64,000 nt of DNA from CAVSUZ01 sp963834715 (GTDB lineage: Bacteria; Pseudomonadota; Alphaproteobacteria; Acetobacterales; Acetobacteraceae): positions 1-64,000 of the forward strand of contig CAWIDE010000014.1 of the NCBI GenBank assembly GCA_963834715.1. The letters are read 5' to 3'. A program made the translations under genes and the position numbers. Under the pieces are notes generated by a model. The model did no database searches. It saw nothing but the letters and a program-made list of their open reading frames with translations, and was not told where the DNA came from. Every line of letters begins with the position of its first letter. The stretch's first letter is position 1. This document shows, in pieces, positions 1 through 9,290 of this stretch.

Positions 1-339
1 CCTGGTCGATCCCAAGTTCCACCCGGATGTGGGCGAACTTCGCGGGATCGACGAGCCGGCCGTCGCGCATCATCGCCCGCAGCGCGGTCAAGCCAGCCGC
101 AGTGAAGAACAAGCGCGGCGACCTGCTCTGCGGATCAAGCGACACGAACCGCGGTCGAGCAGGCTCTGAGCGGCAGGCCCCAGTTTTGGCTGGCCGGCGC
201 GTGGTCCGGTTCTCCAGGCCCTCAGCATCAGCCTTTCGGCGACGGTCGGAAGCGTCGTGAAGTAGCGGTCTAGTTCGCTACGGATATAAGCGCGCTCCGC
301 AGGGGTGACGGTCTTGGCATGGGGCTCTGTCGTCGCCAT
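1..339 (-). pseudogene. Frameshifted hypothetical protein, cut by the window edge
   Basis: Reading leftward from an ATG at 339, a plausible N-terminus (MATTEPHAKT...) runs for about 64 residues to position 148. There the frame moves by one base and the neighbouring frame carries on without a stop (FVSLDPQSRS..., then ...LVDPAKFAHIRVELG) to the window edge. One extra G in the GG run at 149-150 would rejoin the two halves. I do not recognise the family. The sequence looks like a small soluble protein of the kind carried by plasmids and genomic islands, and nothing visible supports a function. Confidence 0.45.
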
Positions 340-606
340 GCGTACGTAATAGCACGCCGTCCTTCCGGCATGGCCCACAAGCGCCTGCACCGGCCTGCCG
401 TGGCTTCCTGGCATGCAATCGCGACGCAGGAGCCTTTCCATAGGCGAGATGAAGGCCGATATCATTGAAGCGACGAGGATGCGGATCCTGGTGGACCGGG
501 CTCCTTCGTTGGAGCGTGACGGTCTGAGAAAGCGCCCAGGGACAGTGTTGGTATTGGATGGAGCCGTGATGCTTACGCCGGCGTTTGCTAAACTGAAGTT
601 CACGAT

Positions 607-855
607 GTGAGTGCTGTCATGACCCGGTTGTTGATGATTGAGATCCCTGTTGAGGAAGCGACTGCGGCCGCCCTATCGGACGAACGGCGCCGAGAAGCCG
701 TCGGCCGCCTTATCGACCGGCTGGTCCGCCCGGGGGCCGACGATCCGGTGATCGCGCTCCTTGAGCGAACAGCCGCGGAGGCACGGGAGGCTGGTCTGAC
801 GGCGGACCAGATCGAAGCCGAACTGGCAACCTACAATACGGAACGCCGCAGCTGA
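607..855 (+). CDS. Antitoxin-like protein of a PIN-domain toxin-antitoxin pair
   Basis: Small charged protein of about 78-82 residues, ending 8 bases before the PIN toxin gene. The start is uncertain: GTG at 607, or ATG at 619 (MTRLLMIEIPVEE). The N-terminal half could form a short beta strand followed by helices, and the C-terminal half is acidic and helical (LTADQIEAELATYNTERR). That layout fits an antitoxin with a DNA-binding N-terminus and a toxin-binding tail. The assignment rests mainly on size and on its place directly before a PIN-domain gene; I see no motif that names the antitoxin family. If functional, it should repress its own operon. Confidence 0.6.
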   Translation: MSAVMTRLLMIEIPVEEATAAALSDERRREAVGRLIDRLVRPGADDPVIALLERTAAEAREAGLTADQIEAELATYNTERRS

Positions 856-863
856 CCGTCTAT

Positions 864-1287
864 GTGTTCGACGCGAGCGCCGTTGTTTCAGCCGCTCTGA
901 ACCCGAGCGGTGTACCCCGCCGCGCTCTCGCGGTGGCGCGGACTACGGGTGCGATAGCTTTGTCGAAACCAGTGTACGGGGAGATCGTGCAGGTCCTGGC
1001 CAGGCCAAAGTTCGCGCGCGTGCTGACTGATGACCGGCGCCGGGAGATCCTTGAGTTGCTGAGTGCCGCCGCTGTTTGGGTTGAACCTGCGGACGAGGTG
1101 CGGGACTGCCGGGACAAGAAGGACAATCGCTATCTCGAGCTGGCCCTGGCCGCCGGCGCGGCGGCGATAATCTCGGGCGACGAGGACCTGCTAGTACCTG
1201 AATCCCTGGCGCGGAATCCCGGTGCTTTGCCCAGGCGATTTTCTCGCAGCAGGGCAACGTACTGGTCAATCGTCGGACGCGCCTTGA
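864..1287 (+). pseudogene. PIN-domain toxin (putative RNase), frameshifted near the C-terminus
   Basis: GTG start; VFDASAVVSA gives the first acidic residue of a PIN fold, and an acidic tail pair follows (DKKDNRYLELA, then GDEDLLV). The family is the COG1569-type toxin that pairs with a small antitoxin and acts as a metal-dependent RNase. At 1197-1198 the sequence has CC where one C keeps the family ending: removing it gives LLVLNPWRGIPVLCPGDFL and a stop at 1287. As written, the frame runs on to 1460 with an unrelated tail. This is either a real inactivation of the last strand or a base-call error. The fourth-strand acidic residue lies before the shift, so the truncated form might keep a partial active site. 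Confidence 0.7.
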
Positions 1288-1466
1288 TCTTCGTGATATT
1301 AGCCGATGCGGACCGAGCCGTTTTGAAGCAACCGGTCCATTCGACGGTCTCAAGCGAGCAGGCTCTGCGCCGGCCTCTTCAAGCCTGCCGCGATTCCGCC
1401 ACACGGCCGGATGTACCCGCAGCTCGGTTCTCGGAGGGGAATCGTCGGGAGAGAATGTAAAAGTCG

Positions 1467-1481
1467 TTGGACTAAACCGCT
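1467..1481 (+). repeat. Left copy of a 15-bp inverted repeat
   Basis: TTGGACTAAACCGCT, 152 bases before the recombinase ATG. It matches perfectly the reverse complement of 3975-3989. It may be the left end of the IS91-like element or a recombinase site. Confidence 0.6.
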
Positions 1482-1632
1482 TCGCGGTAGTTTTTCGCGT
1501 GATCTATATAGTTTCTGATTGAGAGTCATTGCCGAGGGGCGACGTTACGTCGCCCTTCCCTGGTCTGAGGGTCCGTCTGCGAGACCATGGCGCGGCGCCA
1601 CGTGGTGCCTTCATCTCGCAGAGGAGCTGTCC

Positions 1633-2511
1633 ATGACCCCGCTTCGTCAACGCATGATCGAGGACATGCAGGTTCGCAACCTCGCGCCCGATACGCAACA
1701 CACTTACCTCCACCAAGTCTCGCTGTTTGTGCGGTACTTCGGCAAGTCGCCGGAACTGCTGGGCCCTGCCGACATCCGTGCCTATCAGATCTATTTGGTC
1801 CGGGACCGACGACTTGCCGCCGGCTCGGTCGTCGTCGCGGTATCCGCCCTTCGCTTTCTCTACAAGATTACCCTCAAGCGCGATTGGAACCTCGAGAAGA
1901 CCATCCCCACTTGCCGCACGCCGCAACGACTTCCGACCGTACTTAGCCCCGAGGAGGTCCGTCGTTTCCTCGATGCGGTCGACATGCTGAAGCATCGTGT
2001 CATCTTGACAGCCTGCTATGCGGCTGGGTTGCGGGTCTCGGAAGCAGTTCGTCTGAAGCCGGCCGCGATCGACAGTCAGCGCATGGTCATTCGCGTGGAG
2101 GCCGGTAAGGGACGCAAGGACCGTTACGTCATGCTGTCGCCCAGGCTGCTGGATATCCTTCGCAACTACTGGCGCGCAGCTCGCCCTAAGGAGTGGCTGT
2201 TTACAGGTTACGTGGATGGGGAGCCGATCTCCACGTTCGCCGTGGAACATGCGTGCAGGAAGGCGCGGCATGACGCGGGCATCACCAAGCCGGTTACACC
2301 TCACTCGTTGCGCCATGCCTTCGCTGTCCACCTGCTGGAAGCAGGCACTGATTTGCGCACGATCCAGTTGCTTCTCGGCCATCGAAACCTAAGCACCACG
2401 TCGCGCTACCTGCGCCTCGCCACAAGCAAGGTCTGCGCTACGGTCAGCCCATTTGACGCGATGGAGATGGTATCTCGCGCCACATCGGGTTCCGCTCCGG
2501 CAACTGGCTGA
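1633..2511 (+). CDS. Tyrosine recombinase/integrase of the IS91-like element
   Basis: About 292 residues, from an ATG preceded by AGGAG (an earlier in-frame ATG at 1519 lacks a good ribosome site). Residues 1-90 form the SAM-like core-binding domain (TYLHQVSLFVRYFGKSP). The catalytic domain shows the expected residues in order: Arg in AAGLRVSEAV, Lys in EAGKGRKDRYV, HSLRHAFAVHLL, the LLGH motif and the nucleophile Tyr in TTSRYLRLA. It should cut and rejoin DNA through a 3'-phosphotyrosine. The transposase gene begins 12 bases after its stop, so the two are probably co-transcribed. Genes of this subfamily often sit directly before IS91-type transposases. It looks intact. Confidence 0.88.
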   Translation: MTPLRQRMIEDMQVRNLAPDTQHTYLHQVSLFVRYFGKSPELLGPADIRAYQIYLVRDRRLAAGSVVVAVSALRFLYKITLKRDWNLEKTIPTCRTPQRLPTVLSPEEVRRFLDAVDMLKHRVILTACYAAGLRVSEAVRLKPAAIDSQRMVIRVEAGKGRKDRYVMLSPRLLDILRNYWRAARPKEWLFTGYVDGEPISTFAVEHACRKARHDAGITKPVTPHSLRHAFAVHLLEAGTDLRTIQLLLGHRNLSTTSRYLRLATSKVCATVSPFDAMEMVSRATSGSAPATG

Positions 2512-2523
2512 ACGATCGCGGCC

Positions 2524-3726
2524 ATGCCCGGCCACGGGCCGGAACTGGCGGACGTGTTCCGCCGGTATGGCAACGCCTATCGTCGACAGCACGGCGCGTC
2601 ACTCTCCACCGCGCAACGCCAAGCCATGGCGGCGATCGAAAGCTGCCGCACCGCCGCGCTTGGTGGCCATGTCGAGCGGTGCGACGGCTGTGGCCATCAG
2701 CGCATCGCTTACAACTCCTGCCGCAACCGGAACTGCCCCAAATGCCAGGGGCTCGCGCGCGCTCAGTGGCTCGAGGACCGCCAGGCCGAACTGCTCGACA
2801 CGCCATACTTCCACGTGGTCTTCACCGTGCCGGAAGAGATCGCCACCATCGCGTTCCAGAACAACGTTGTCGTCTACGATATCCTGTTTCGGGCGGCGGC
2901 GGAGACGCTGCGCACCATCGCCACCGACCCGGCGCATCTGGGGGCGGAGATCGGCTTCCTGGCAGTGTTGCACACCTGGGGTCAGAACCTCCTCCATCAT
3001 CCGCACCTGCACTGCCTTGTGCCAGGTGGCGGGATCGTCGCGGACGGCAGCCGCTGGATCGCTTGCCGCCCCGGCTTTTTTCTCCCGGTCAGGGTTCTGT
3101 CCCGGTTGTTCCGCGGTTTGTTCCTGCACTACCTGGAGAAGACGTTCGCTGCCGGCAAGCTGAACTTCGTCTCCACGCTGCGCCATCTGCATGAGGCCGC
3201 GGCATTTCGCCGCCATCTCGCGGCGACCCGCGACACCGAGTGGGTGGTCTACGCCAAGCGGCCGTTCGCCGGACCGAAGCAAGTCCTCGACTATATCGGC
3301 GGGTACACCCATCGTGTCGCTATCTCCAACCACCGCCTGCTGTCCGTCGACGAGGGCAAGGTCCGGTTCCGTTGGAGGGACTACCGGCACGGCAATCAGC
3401 ACAAGAGTATGACACTGGATGTGGATGAGTTCATCCGCCGCTTCCTGATCCATGTGTTGCCGAGCGGGTTTCAACGCATCCGCTACTTCGGTTTTCTGGG
3501 AAACTGCCACCGTGCCCGGAAGCTGACACTCTGCCGTGAACTCCTCGGGATGGCGCACGCCGAGCAAGACAAGCTGGCCCCACCTGAAGACTATCGCGAC
3601 CGACATGAGGCGCTGACTGGCATATCCTTGCGGGTTTGCCCCCACTGCCACCTCGGCAGCATGCTCGTCGTCGAGGTCCTCCCGAGAACCTCACTCCGTC
3701 TACCAGTCCCGGAAAATACCTCATGA
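2524..3726 (+). CDS. IS91 family transposase
   Basis: About 400 residues. An N-terminal zinc-binding module is visible (CDGCGHQRIAYNSC, then CRNRNCPKCQ). It is followed by a HUH relaxase-type motif (HPHLHCLVPGGG) and a downstream tyrosine-containing motif (YIGGYTHRVAISN), as expected for a Y1/Y2 rolling-circle transposase. It should nick the element's ori end and move DNA as a single strand. A second Cys pair near the C-terminus (VCPHCHLGSM) is also typical. The gene looks intact and follows the tyrosine recombinase with a 12-base gap. Confidence 0.92.
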   Translation: MPGHGPELADVFRRYGNAYRRQHGASLSTAQRQAMAAIESCRTAALGGHVERCDGCGHQRIAYNSCRNRNCPKCQGLARAQWLEDRQAELLDTPYFHVVFTVPEEIATIAFQNNVVVYDILFRAAAETLRTIATDPAHLGAEIGFLAVLHTWGQNLLHHPHLHCLVPGGGIVADGSRWIACRPGFFLPVRVLSRLFRGLFLHYLEKTFAAGKLNFVSTLRHLHEAAAFRRHLAATRDTEWVVYAKRPFAGPKQVLDYIGGYTHRVAISNHRLLSVDEGKVRFRWRDYRHGNQHKSMTLDVDEFIRRFLIHVLPSGFQRIRYFGFLGNCHRARKLTLCRELLGMAHAEQDKLAPPEDYRDRHEALTGISLRVCPHCHLGSMLVVEVLPRTSLRLPVPENTS

Positions 3727-3974
3727 TGGCCGCTCGCCTGCTCACCCGGCCGCCCCACAACCGCGCTGCTACAAAGCCAGCAGGAACCACCGCATCCCAA
3801 ACCCGCCACTACCTCGGGTTCGCTTCCTCGCAATGCCTCATTCGTGACGTTCGTCAGGGCTGCTCGCCGTCCCCACCCCGCAAACCCACCCCGGCGTCTC
3901 CTTCGGCGAAGGACAGATCGCGGTCGGCTCCAGCCCCACCAGGGGTTCAATGCCCATAGTCCGGCGGTGGTGCC

Positions 3975-3989
3975 AGCGGTTTAGTCCAA
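3975..3989 (-). repeat. Right copy of a 15-bp inverted repeat
   Basis: AGCGGTTTAGTCCAA on the plus strand, the exact reverse complement of 1467-1481. It lies about 250 bases after the transposase stop, where the replication-origin end of an IS91 element would be expected. Confidence 0.6.
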
Positions 3990-4544
3990 TCCGTTTTTGC
4001 CTCACCGGCGCGGCCCTGACAGCGGCGCCACACGGGCGGCCCTTTGCGCCGCGCCGCTAAGGCAAAAACGCTCTTTATTATATTACATATGGGAGCTTGC
4101 CGTGCGCTGAGTGGATCGCGGTCGGCCTGACGGTCTCCTCTGGTTCCCGATCCATGCACCGGAGCAGCGGCTCTTTTCTGTGCGGGATCGGGTATCCGTG
4201 CCCCAAGCGGGGTTGTTGTCATGATCCTGAATTGATTAGATAAGGGGCAGGAATCAAGCAGGCCAAGAACGTGCAGCCACCGATTCGGTATGTCGGGCGA
4301 ACAAATCCGCTACGACATGCAAATAAGCTCTGGACAAAACTCCTGATCGCGCGCGCCCCACAATTTGGGAGCTGGCGGCGTTCTGGATCCGGGTGGTGGG
4401 GGGTTCCGTCTCAGTTTCGGGCGATTGGTGAAAAGCAGTCGGCGTTGTTGCTACCTGGTGAGAGGCGAAACGCGCCGAACATGACCCGCACTACCCCACC
4501 TTGCAACGCCGCGACCGGTTATTATTCCGCCGCGCGGCACACCA
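3990..4544. other. No gene recognised between the IS91-like element and the FkbM gene
   Basis: No open frame here reads like a protein. An AT-rich patch near 4070-4090 (TTTATTATATTACATAT) stands out from the GC-rich background. I see no clear promoter, terminator or repeat. Confidence 0.5.
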
Positions 4545-5237
4545 ATGTCATCGCTCAACGGTTGCACTCTCTCGTTCACTGGGACTCATGACGCATACCT
4601 CCAAGCCGTAAGCGGCGACCAGACCGGACACCCGCTTGTTGATATCGTGCGACGCCATCTGCCATATGGGGCGACGATCTTCGACGTAGGCGCTCATATT
4701 GGGCTGACGGCTCTGGTTATGGCTATGACCTCGGCCAGACTGCCAGGTCGTCGCATTCGAGCCGCTACCGGCCTCCGCTGCCTTGTCGAGGCGGCTGTTG
4801 GCGAGCAGGATGGTGAGATCGGCATGGCCGACAATGGGCCGTGGTCTGCGGTTGGCGGCCCGGTGCGGGTGCGAGTGCTGCGGCTGAATGATATTGCCGC
4901 TGGACCGCCGGATCTGCTCAAAATCGACGTAGATGGCTTCGAGCCGAACGTGCTGGCTGGCGCCTCTCGCCTACTGGAGGGGCGACCCCTTGTATTCCTG
5001 GAGTTTAGCGTCTGGACACTACTGGTGCAGCACTACGATCCGTTGGTGTTTGCAGAAGCGCTCTATCGCCACTGTGACATGCTGATGGCCTATGCGCATG
5101 ACAAGCAGATTGAAATGCCGCGCGATGCGCGGTGTCTCGTTCATGCCAACATGATGGAGCATGGGTGCGTGACGGATCTGCTGTTGCGCCCGCGCACGCT
5201 GCTGCCGGATTTGGGGGCCATGACGCGGGTGGCGTGA
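4545..5237 (+). CDS. FkbM family methyltransferase, with a damaged SAM-binding core
   Basis: The start of a Rossmann methyltransferase is clear (TIFDVGAHIGLTALVMA, SAM motif I) and so is the later FkbM signature (DLLKIDVDGFEPNVLAGA). FkbM enzymes O-methylate sugars or glycans using SAM. Between the two motifs the sequence is wrong: where the family has an acidic second strand (VVAFEP), the ORF reads GRRIRAATG. Shifting by one base at the GG run at 4746-4747 gives VVAFEPLPASAA, after which about 25 family residues appear to be missing before VEAAVGEQDG. A one-base loss and an out-of-frame deletion seem to cancel, keeping the frame open but removing the SAM-ribose contact. It is probably non-functional. 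Confidence 0.65.
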   Translation: MSSLNGCTLSFTGTHDAYLQAVSGDQTGHPLVDIVRRHLPYGATIFDVGAHIGLTALVMAMTSARLPGRRIRAATGLRCLVEAAVGEQDGEIGMADNGPWSAVGGPVRVRVLRLNDIAAGPPDLLKIDVDGFEPNVLAGASRLLEGRPLVFLEFSVWTLLVQHYDPLVFAEALYRHCDMLMAYAHDKQIEMPRDARCLVHANMMEHGCVTDLLLRPRTLLPDLGAMTRVA

Positions 5238-5437
5238 TTACCCAGTCGACCCCGAGGCAATACGTATCCATCTTGTTTGTCGCTGTGCAGCCGCGCGCTA
5301 GGCCGAACTTCCTTCTTTCGGAGAGTGTGAAGTGGCAGGAACAGTAGGGACAGAAGCACGAGACTGGTCCCAAACGTAGCCATGTAATCCGGAAATTTGG
5401 ACTTGTACTCGCGGCGGTGTTGTGCCAATGCGTTGCC

Positions 5438-6182
5438 ATGTATATCGAAGCTGTTCCGAATCGGAACTCGCCTCCCGCCATTCTGCTGCGCGAGAGTTAC
5501 CGCCAGGATGGCAAGGTCCGTAAGCGCACGATCTGCAACCTCTCCGATTGGCCCGCCGAGCACGTTGAAGGCCTGCGCGGTGTTCTCAAAGGCGGCGTTG
5601 TCATTCCGGCCGAGCGGGATGCGTTCACCATCACCCGCAGTCTGCCGCACGGGCACGTTGCAGCAGCGCTCGGGACTGCCCGCAAGATAGGGCTTGATCG
5701 GATGCTCGGCGATCGCGAGCGATACCGTGATCTTGCCCTCGCGCTGATGATCGGGCGCATTATCGAGCCGGCATCCAAGCTCGCCACCGCTCGTGCACTT
5801 TCCTCCGCCACGGCTGCATCGAGCCTTGGCGAAATGCTTGGCCTCGGTGAGGTCGACGAGGACGAACTCTATGCCGCACTGGACTGGCTGCTGGAACGCC
5901 AGCCTGCCATCGAGACAGCCTTAGCCAAGCGCCATCTCAGCGATGGCACACTGGTGTTATATGATGTCTCGTCAAGCTACATGGAAGGCCGCTGCTGCCC
6001 GCTCGCCCAGCGTGGCTACAGCCGCGACGGCAAGAAGGGCACGCTGCAAATCATATACGGCCTACTCTGCGCTCCCGATGGCTGTCCGATCGCCATCGAG
6101 GTGTTTGAGGGCGATACCGCCGATCCGATTACGCTTGCCAATCAGATCGAAAAGCTGAAGCGGCGGTTCCATCTCGACCACG
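5438..6182 (+). pseudogene. IS1634 family transposase, 3' part removed by IS6
   Basis: N-terminal 248 residues of an IS4-superfamily transposase of the IS1634 type, starting MYIEAVPNRNSPPAILL. It contains the first catalytic region (LVLYDVSSSYMEG, Asp in YDVSS) and the following GYSRDGKKGTLQ. It ends at ...RFHLDHGH, exactly where the inverted repeat of an IS6 element begins at 6183. The second catalytic Asp and the C-terminal Glu are lost. No trace of the missing half was found beside either IS6 copy in this window. Confidence 0.8.
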
Positions 6183-7011
6183 GGCATTGTCACGTTGGCC
6201 GCAAACGGGCGTCATTGCCATCGAAGTGACCGTACGCAAAGCGTCATTCCCCGATTTGGATACACGTCTCCTGTTGCCAAATCCGAAAGGCGCTCGCGCG
6301 GGAGCGCCGGTAACCGGATGCTGCCATCAGGTGACGCCGTGGGCGGAAATGACCATAGATGATTCCGTGCGCCGATAGGAACCGCTGTGCCTGGAACGGT
6401 GATTTGAACCGTTGCATCTGTCGCTCGCGTCGCCGGGTCGGCCGGTGCGAATTTTCAGCCCGGTTGTTTAGATACCGGCTGGTCCGATGCCGGACCTCCG
6501 GCAGGACCGCGCGTTTCGCCACTCCGTAACTCCGCAGGCCATCGGTGATCAGGCGCCGTGGTTTGTACTGCAGCCCGCGGAGTAGGCGCTTGAAGAAGCG
6601 TTTGGCGGCAGCGGCGTTTCTACAATTCTGCACCAGAATGTCGAGCACGACGCCGTGCTGGTCGACCGCACGCCAGAGATAGTGCTGCTCTCCGTTGATC
6701 CGGAGGAACACCTCGTCGAGGTGCCAGGTATCGCCTGGTCGCGGCCGCCGCCGGCGCAGCTTATCGGCGAAACTCCGGCCGAATTTCAGGCACCAGCGCC
6801 GGACGCTCTCGTAGGAGACGATCACGCTCGTTCGGCCAGCAGCAGCTCAACATCCCGCAAACTCAGGCTGAACACATAGTAGAGCCACACAGCGTGGGCG
6901 ATGATCTCGGCGGGGAAGCGGTGCCCGCGGTGCGGGTCGGGTGACTGGCTCATCTCGCCAGCCTGGCTCAGCCAGGTCGTTCCGGCCAGTGCCCGTCAAG
7001 GTGACAATGCC
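6183..7011 (-). mobile_element. IS6 family insertion sequence, copy 1
   Basis: The element is 829 bp. Both ends start GGCATTGTCAC when read inward (left end at 6183, right end at 7011). A near-identical copy lies inverted at 47102-47932. No 8-bp target duplication is present: the flanks are CGACCACG and CCGATGCC. The element joins a truncated transposase on one side to a truncated histidine kinase on the other, which is what IS6-type deletion or replicative rearrangement leaves behind. Confidence 0.85.
6244..6953 (-). pseudogene. IS6 family transposase, frameshifted
   Basis: Reading leftward from an ATG at 6953, the protein would match copy 2 (MSQSPDPHRGHRFPAEI...). Near 6825-6830 this copy has CGAACGAGCGTG where copy 2 has CGAACGGGGCGTG, one base fewer, which breaks the frame before VSYESVRRWCLKF. 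Downstream the DDE core is whole: GDTWHLDEVFL, LITDGLRSYG, and RRERQMQRFKS near the catalytic Glu. The longest remaining frame starts at 6825 and lacks the helix-turn-helix. Copy 2 is broken at a different base, so the two together define the intact protein. Confidence 0.8.
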
Positions 7012-8339
7012 CCGATGCCCGAATCACTCACCGAAATCAAGAGCTCACCATGCTCGGTCCTTTTTGATGCGACGGTCAGTTCACCACCCGTCTCTCGCAT
7101 CGCCTCGATGCCGTTGAGCATGAGGTTCATCAAAACCTGCTGCAGCTGTACGCGATCCGCTGTCGTCCGCGGAAGCCCCAGGTCGAGTTCCGTGCAGATT
7201 GAAATGGAGTACCGATCCGCCGTATCCCCCAGCAACACCGTCATCTCCCGAAGGATTTCGTTCAGGTCGATCACTTCCCGTTCTGGCGTGGCTCGCCCGT
7301 AAAGTGAGCGAACCCGGTCGATGATGCCGGCGGCGCGCGTCACGGTTGCGGCCATTCGCGAGGCGGCACCGCATGCTTCCATCAAATCGGGTGGATCACG
7401 ACGGAGCCATCGCATGCAGGCCTGGGAGTCTATGATAGCGGCGGCGATCGGCTGCTTGATTTCGTGGGCCAGCGAGGCGGTCAGTTCTCCCATCATGCTG
7501 ACGCGGTTCATGTGCGCGAGATCTGCCTCGAGCTGGCGCAATCTCTCGCGCTCTTCTTCGGCGCGTTTGCGCTCAGTAAGATCCGTAATCGCTCCTACGA
7601 AGACCAGATCCTGCGGATCTTCGCCGGCCAAGCGATGAGCCACGACTCGAACGTATTTGACAGAACCGTCGGGCGTCAACAGGCGACGGTCGGCAATAAA
7701 ATCGCCCCCCTCAATCGCGGCACGGTCAATGAGTTGACGCAGGTGCATCCGGTCGTCCGGATGAGTGCGGTCGATCACCAACTGGACGGTGGGCTTTATC
7801 GTAGGCTCGCATTCAAATATTCGATAAGTCCCCTCGGACCAGTAGATTTCCCCTGTCGAAGCGTTCCAGCCGAAACTCCCCGTGCGGCTCAATCGCTCCG
7901 CCTGTGCCAGATACATCTCGCTCCGGCGCAGCGCCTCCTCGACCTTCTTGCGTTCGGCTCGGTCCCGGGCTTCGCGCAGCGCGCGCTGCACCGATGGCAC
8001 AAGCCGTGATAACCGCGCCTTCAGAACATAATCCGTGGCCCCGAGCTTGACCGCTTCGATCGCTATCTCCTCGCCGAGCGAGCCCGAGACGAAGATGAAA
8101 GGCAGATCAGGGCGGGCGCTCTGCGTAAGCTGCAATGCGGAAACGCCGTCGAACGAAGGAAGTTTGTAATCAGCAAGGATCAGGTCAATTCTACCTTTTT
8201 CAAGAGCGGTCAGGAACTCGGCGTGCGTCTGGACGCGGGTTACTTCACAGACAAAATGATTCGCTTCAAGGAGCTCCTGAATGAGCTCCGCGTCCCTGTC
8301 GCTATCCTCCAGCAACAGAATGCGGAGCGGAGACATCAC
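7012..8339 (-). pseudogene. Hybrid PAS histidine kinase, C-terminus removed by IS6
   Basis: Domain order is: receiver (LRILLLEDSDRDAELI, with phospho-acceptor Asp in LILADYKLP), a PAS/PAC region around residues 150-270 (GSFGWNASTGEIYWSEG ... ITDLTERKRAEEE), a dimerisation domain with the phospho-His in LAHEIKQPIAA, and the start of the ATPase domain (N-box LMNLMLNGIEAM). The protein stops at VSDSGIG, the G1 box, because IS6 copy 1 begins there. The ATP lid, G2 box and C-terminus are gone, so autophosphorylation is not expected. The start ATG overlaps the stop of the upstream response regulator (ATGA), so the two were co-translated. Confidence 0.82.
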
Positions 8340-8791
8340 GGTGCCTTCGTCATGCCGCCCGGCGGCGGCTGATTGATGACCGCCCAGAAGACGCCGAGTT
8401 CCTTGACGGCATTGACGAATTCATGAAAATCGACCGGCTTAACAACATATGCGTTTACTCCGAGTTTGTAGCTTCTCATTACGTCTGTTTGCTCGTGGGA
8501 CGACGTCAGCACCACCACCGGTATCAGCTTCAGGCGCTCGTCGGACCTGATCTGCTGTAGGACTTCCAATCCATCGACCTTCGGTAGTTTCAGGTCCAGC
8601 AGCATGACCGCGGGGTTGTGGTTAGAGCGAGTGCTGAACTCGCCCCGACAATAGAGGTAATCCAGAGCTTTTTCTCCGTCGCGGGTAACCACGACCTCGT
8701 TCGCGAGGTTATAGTCGCCCAGCGCCGTCAGAGTGAGTTCCACGTCTCTCGGGTCGTCCTCGACGAGCAAAATGCGTCCCAGTTCGCTCAT
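8336..8791 (-). CDS. Single-domain response regulator, Rcp1/CheY-like
   Basis: About 151 residues from ATG at 8791 (MSELGRILLVEDDPRDVEL). Acidic pair in VEDDP, phospho-acceptor Asp in VMLLDLKLPKVDG, Thr in VVVLTSSHE, Lys in AYVVKPVDF. The spacing between alpha1 and beta3 is long, as in the Rcp1 type that pairs with PAS or phytochrome kinases. There is no output domain. The frame is also open upstream through the end of the preceding kinase (GATFYFSLPKVQDAAEER), so it might be a kinase-receiver fusion. The match to stand-alone regulators and a GAGGAGCG stretch before the ATG favour a separate gene. Confidence 0.85.
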   Translation of the reverse strand: MSELGRILLVEDDPRDVELTLTALGDYNLANEVVVTRDGEKALDYLYCRGEFSTRSNHNPAVMLLDLKLPKVDGLEVLQQIRSDERLKLIPVVVLTSSHEQTDVMRSYKLGVNAYVVKPVDFHEFVNAVKELGVFWAVINQPPPGGMTKAP

Positions 8792-9011
8792 AGCATGTTC
8801 GCGCTCCTCCGCGGCATCTTGTACTTTAGGCAGTGAGAAATAGAACGTCGCGCCTTGATCGACACCTCCCTCGGCTCGCACCTTCCCTCCATGGCGGTGG
8901 ATGATCCGCCGAACGGTCGCGAGTCCTATTCCATGAAGTGGACCCCGAATTTGGGACCACCCGCTAAGCTATAAACCGAACCGGTTCCGTCCATGCTACA
9001 CGGAGCGGAAC

Positions 9012-9290
9012 ATGAGCAGAACCCGACGCAGGATCGATGCCGCGCTGAAGGCGAAGATCGCCCTGGAAGCGCTGCGGGAAGACGCGACAGTGGCCGAGCT
9101 GGCGGTGCGTTACCAGGTGCATCCGACACAGATCTACGCCTGGAAGAAGCAGCTGCTAGAACATGCCGAACGGGTTTTCCGGACCGGGACAGGCGATGAG
9201 CAACCGGCGAAGGAAATCGCGCTACTGCACGCCAAGATCGGCGAACTGGTACTGGAGCGGGATTTTTTAGCGCGAAGGTCCGGCAGATGA
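9012..9290 (+). CDS. IS3 family transposase OrfA
   Basis: Short protein of 92 residues with a helix-turn-helix (DATVAELAVRYQVHPTQIYAW) and a C-terminal leucine-rich segment (EIALLHAKIGELVLERDFL). It binds the element ends and, through programmed frameshifting, normally forms the OrfAB transposase. Its stop overlaps the OrfB start as ATGA. Confidence 0.9.
   Translation: MSRTRRRIDAALKAKIALEALREDATVAELAVRYQVHPTQIYAWKKQLLEHAERVFRTGTGDEQPAKEIALLHAKIGELVLERDFLARRSGR

Larger units (their letters stand above)
1467..3989 (+). mobile_element. IS91-like element carrying a tyrosine recombinase, bounded by 15-bp inverted repeats
   Basis: The segment holds a tyrosine recombinase gene and an IS91-type HUH transposase gene 12 bases apart on one strand. 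A perfect 15-base sequence, TTGGACTAAACCGCT, stands at 1467-1481 and reappears inverted at 3975-3989. Classical IS91 elements transpose by a rolling-circle mechanism and lack terminal inverted repeats, so the limits given here are my inference. A plain IS91 element with a smaller extent would be the alternative. Confidence 0.65.

Noticed and set aside
413..610. 65-codon plus-strand frame before the antitoxin gene
   Set aside because: No recognisable features and no ribosome site. It partly overlaps the antisense of the broken gene at the window start.
2599..3651. Minus-strand open frame inside the IS91 transposase
   Set aside because: It has no family features, while the plus strand holds a complete transposase with zinc, HUH and Tyr motifs.
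9287..9290. OrfA/OrfB overlap in IS3 as a damaging frameshift
   Set aside because: This overlap is the normal arrangement for programmed frameshifting in IS3 elements.
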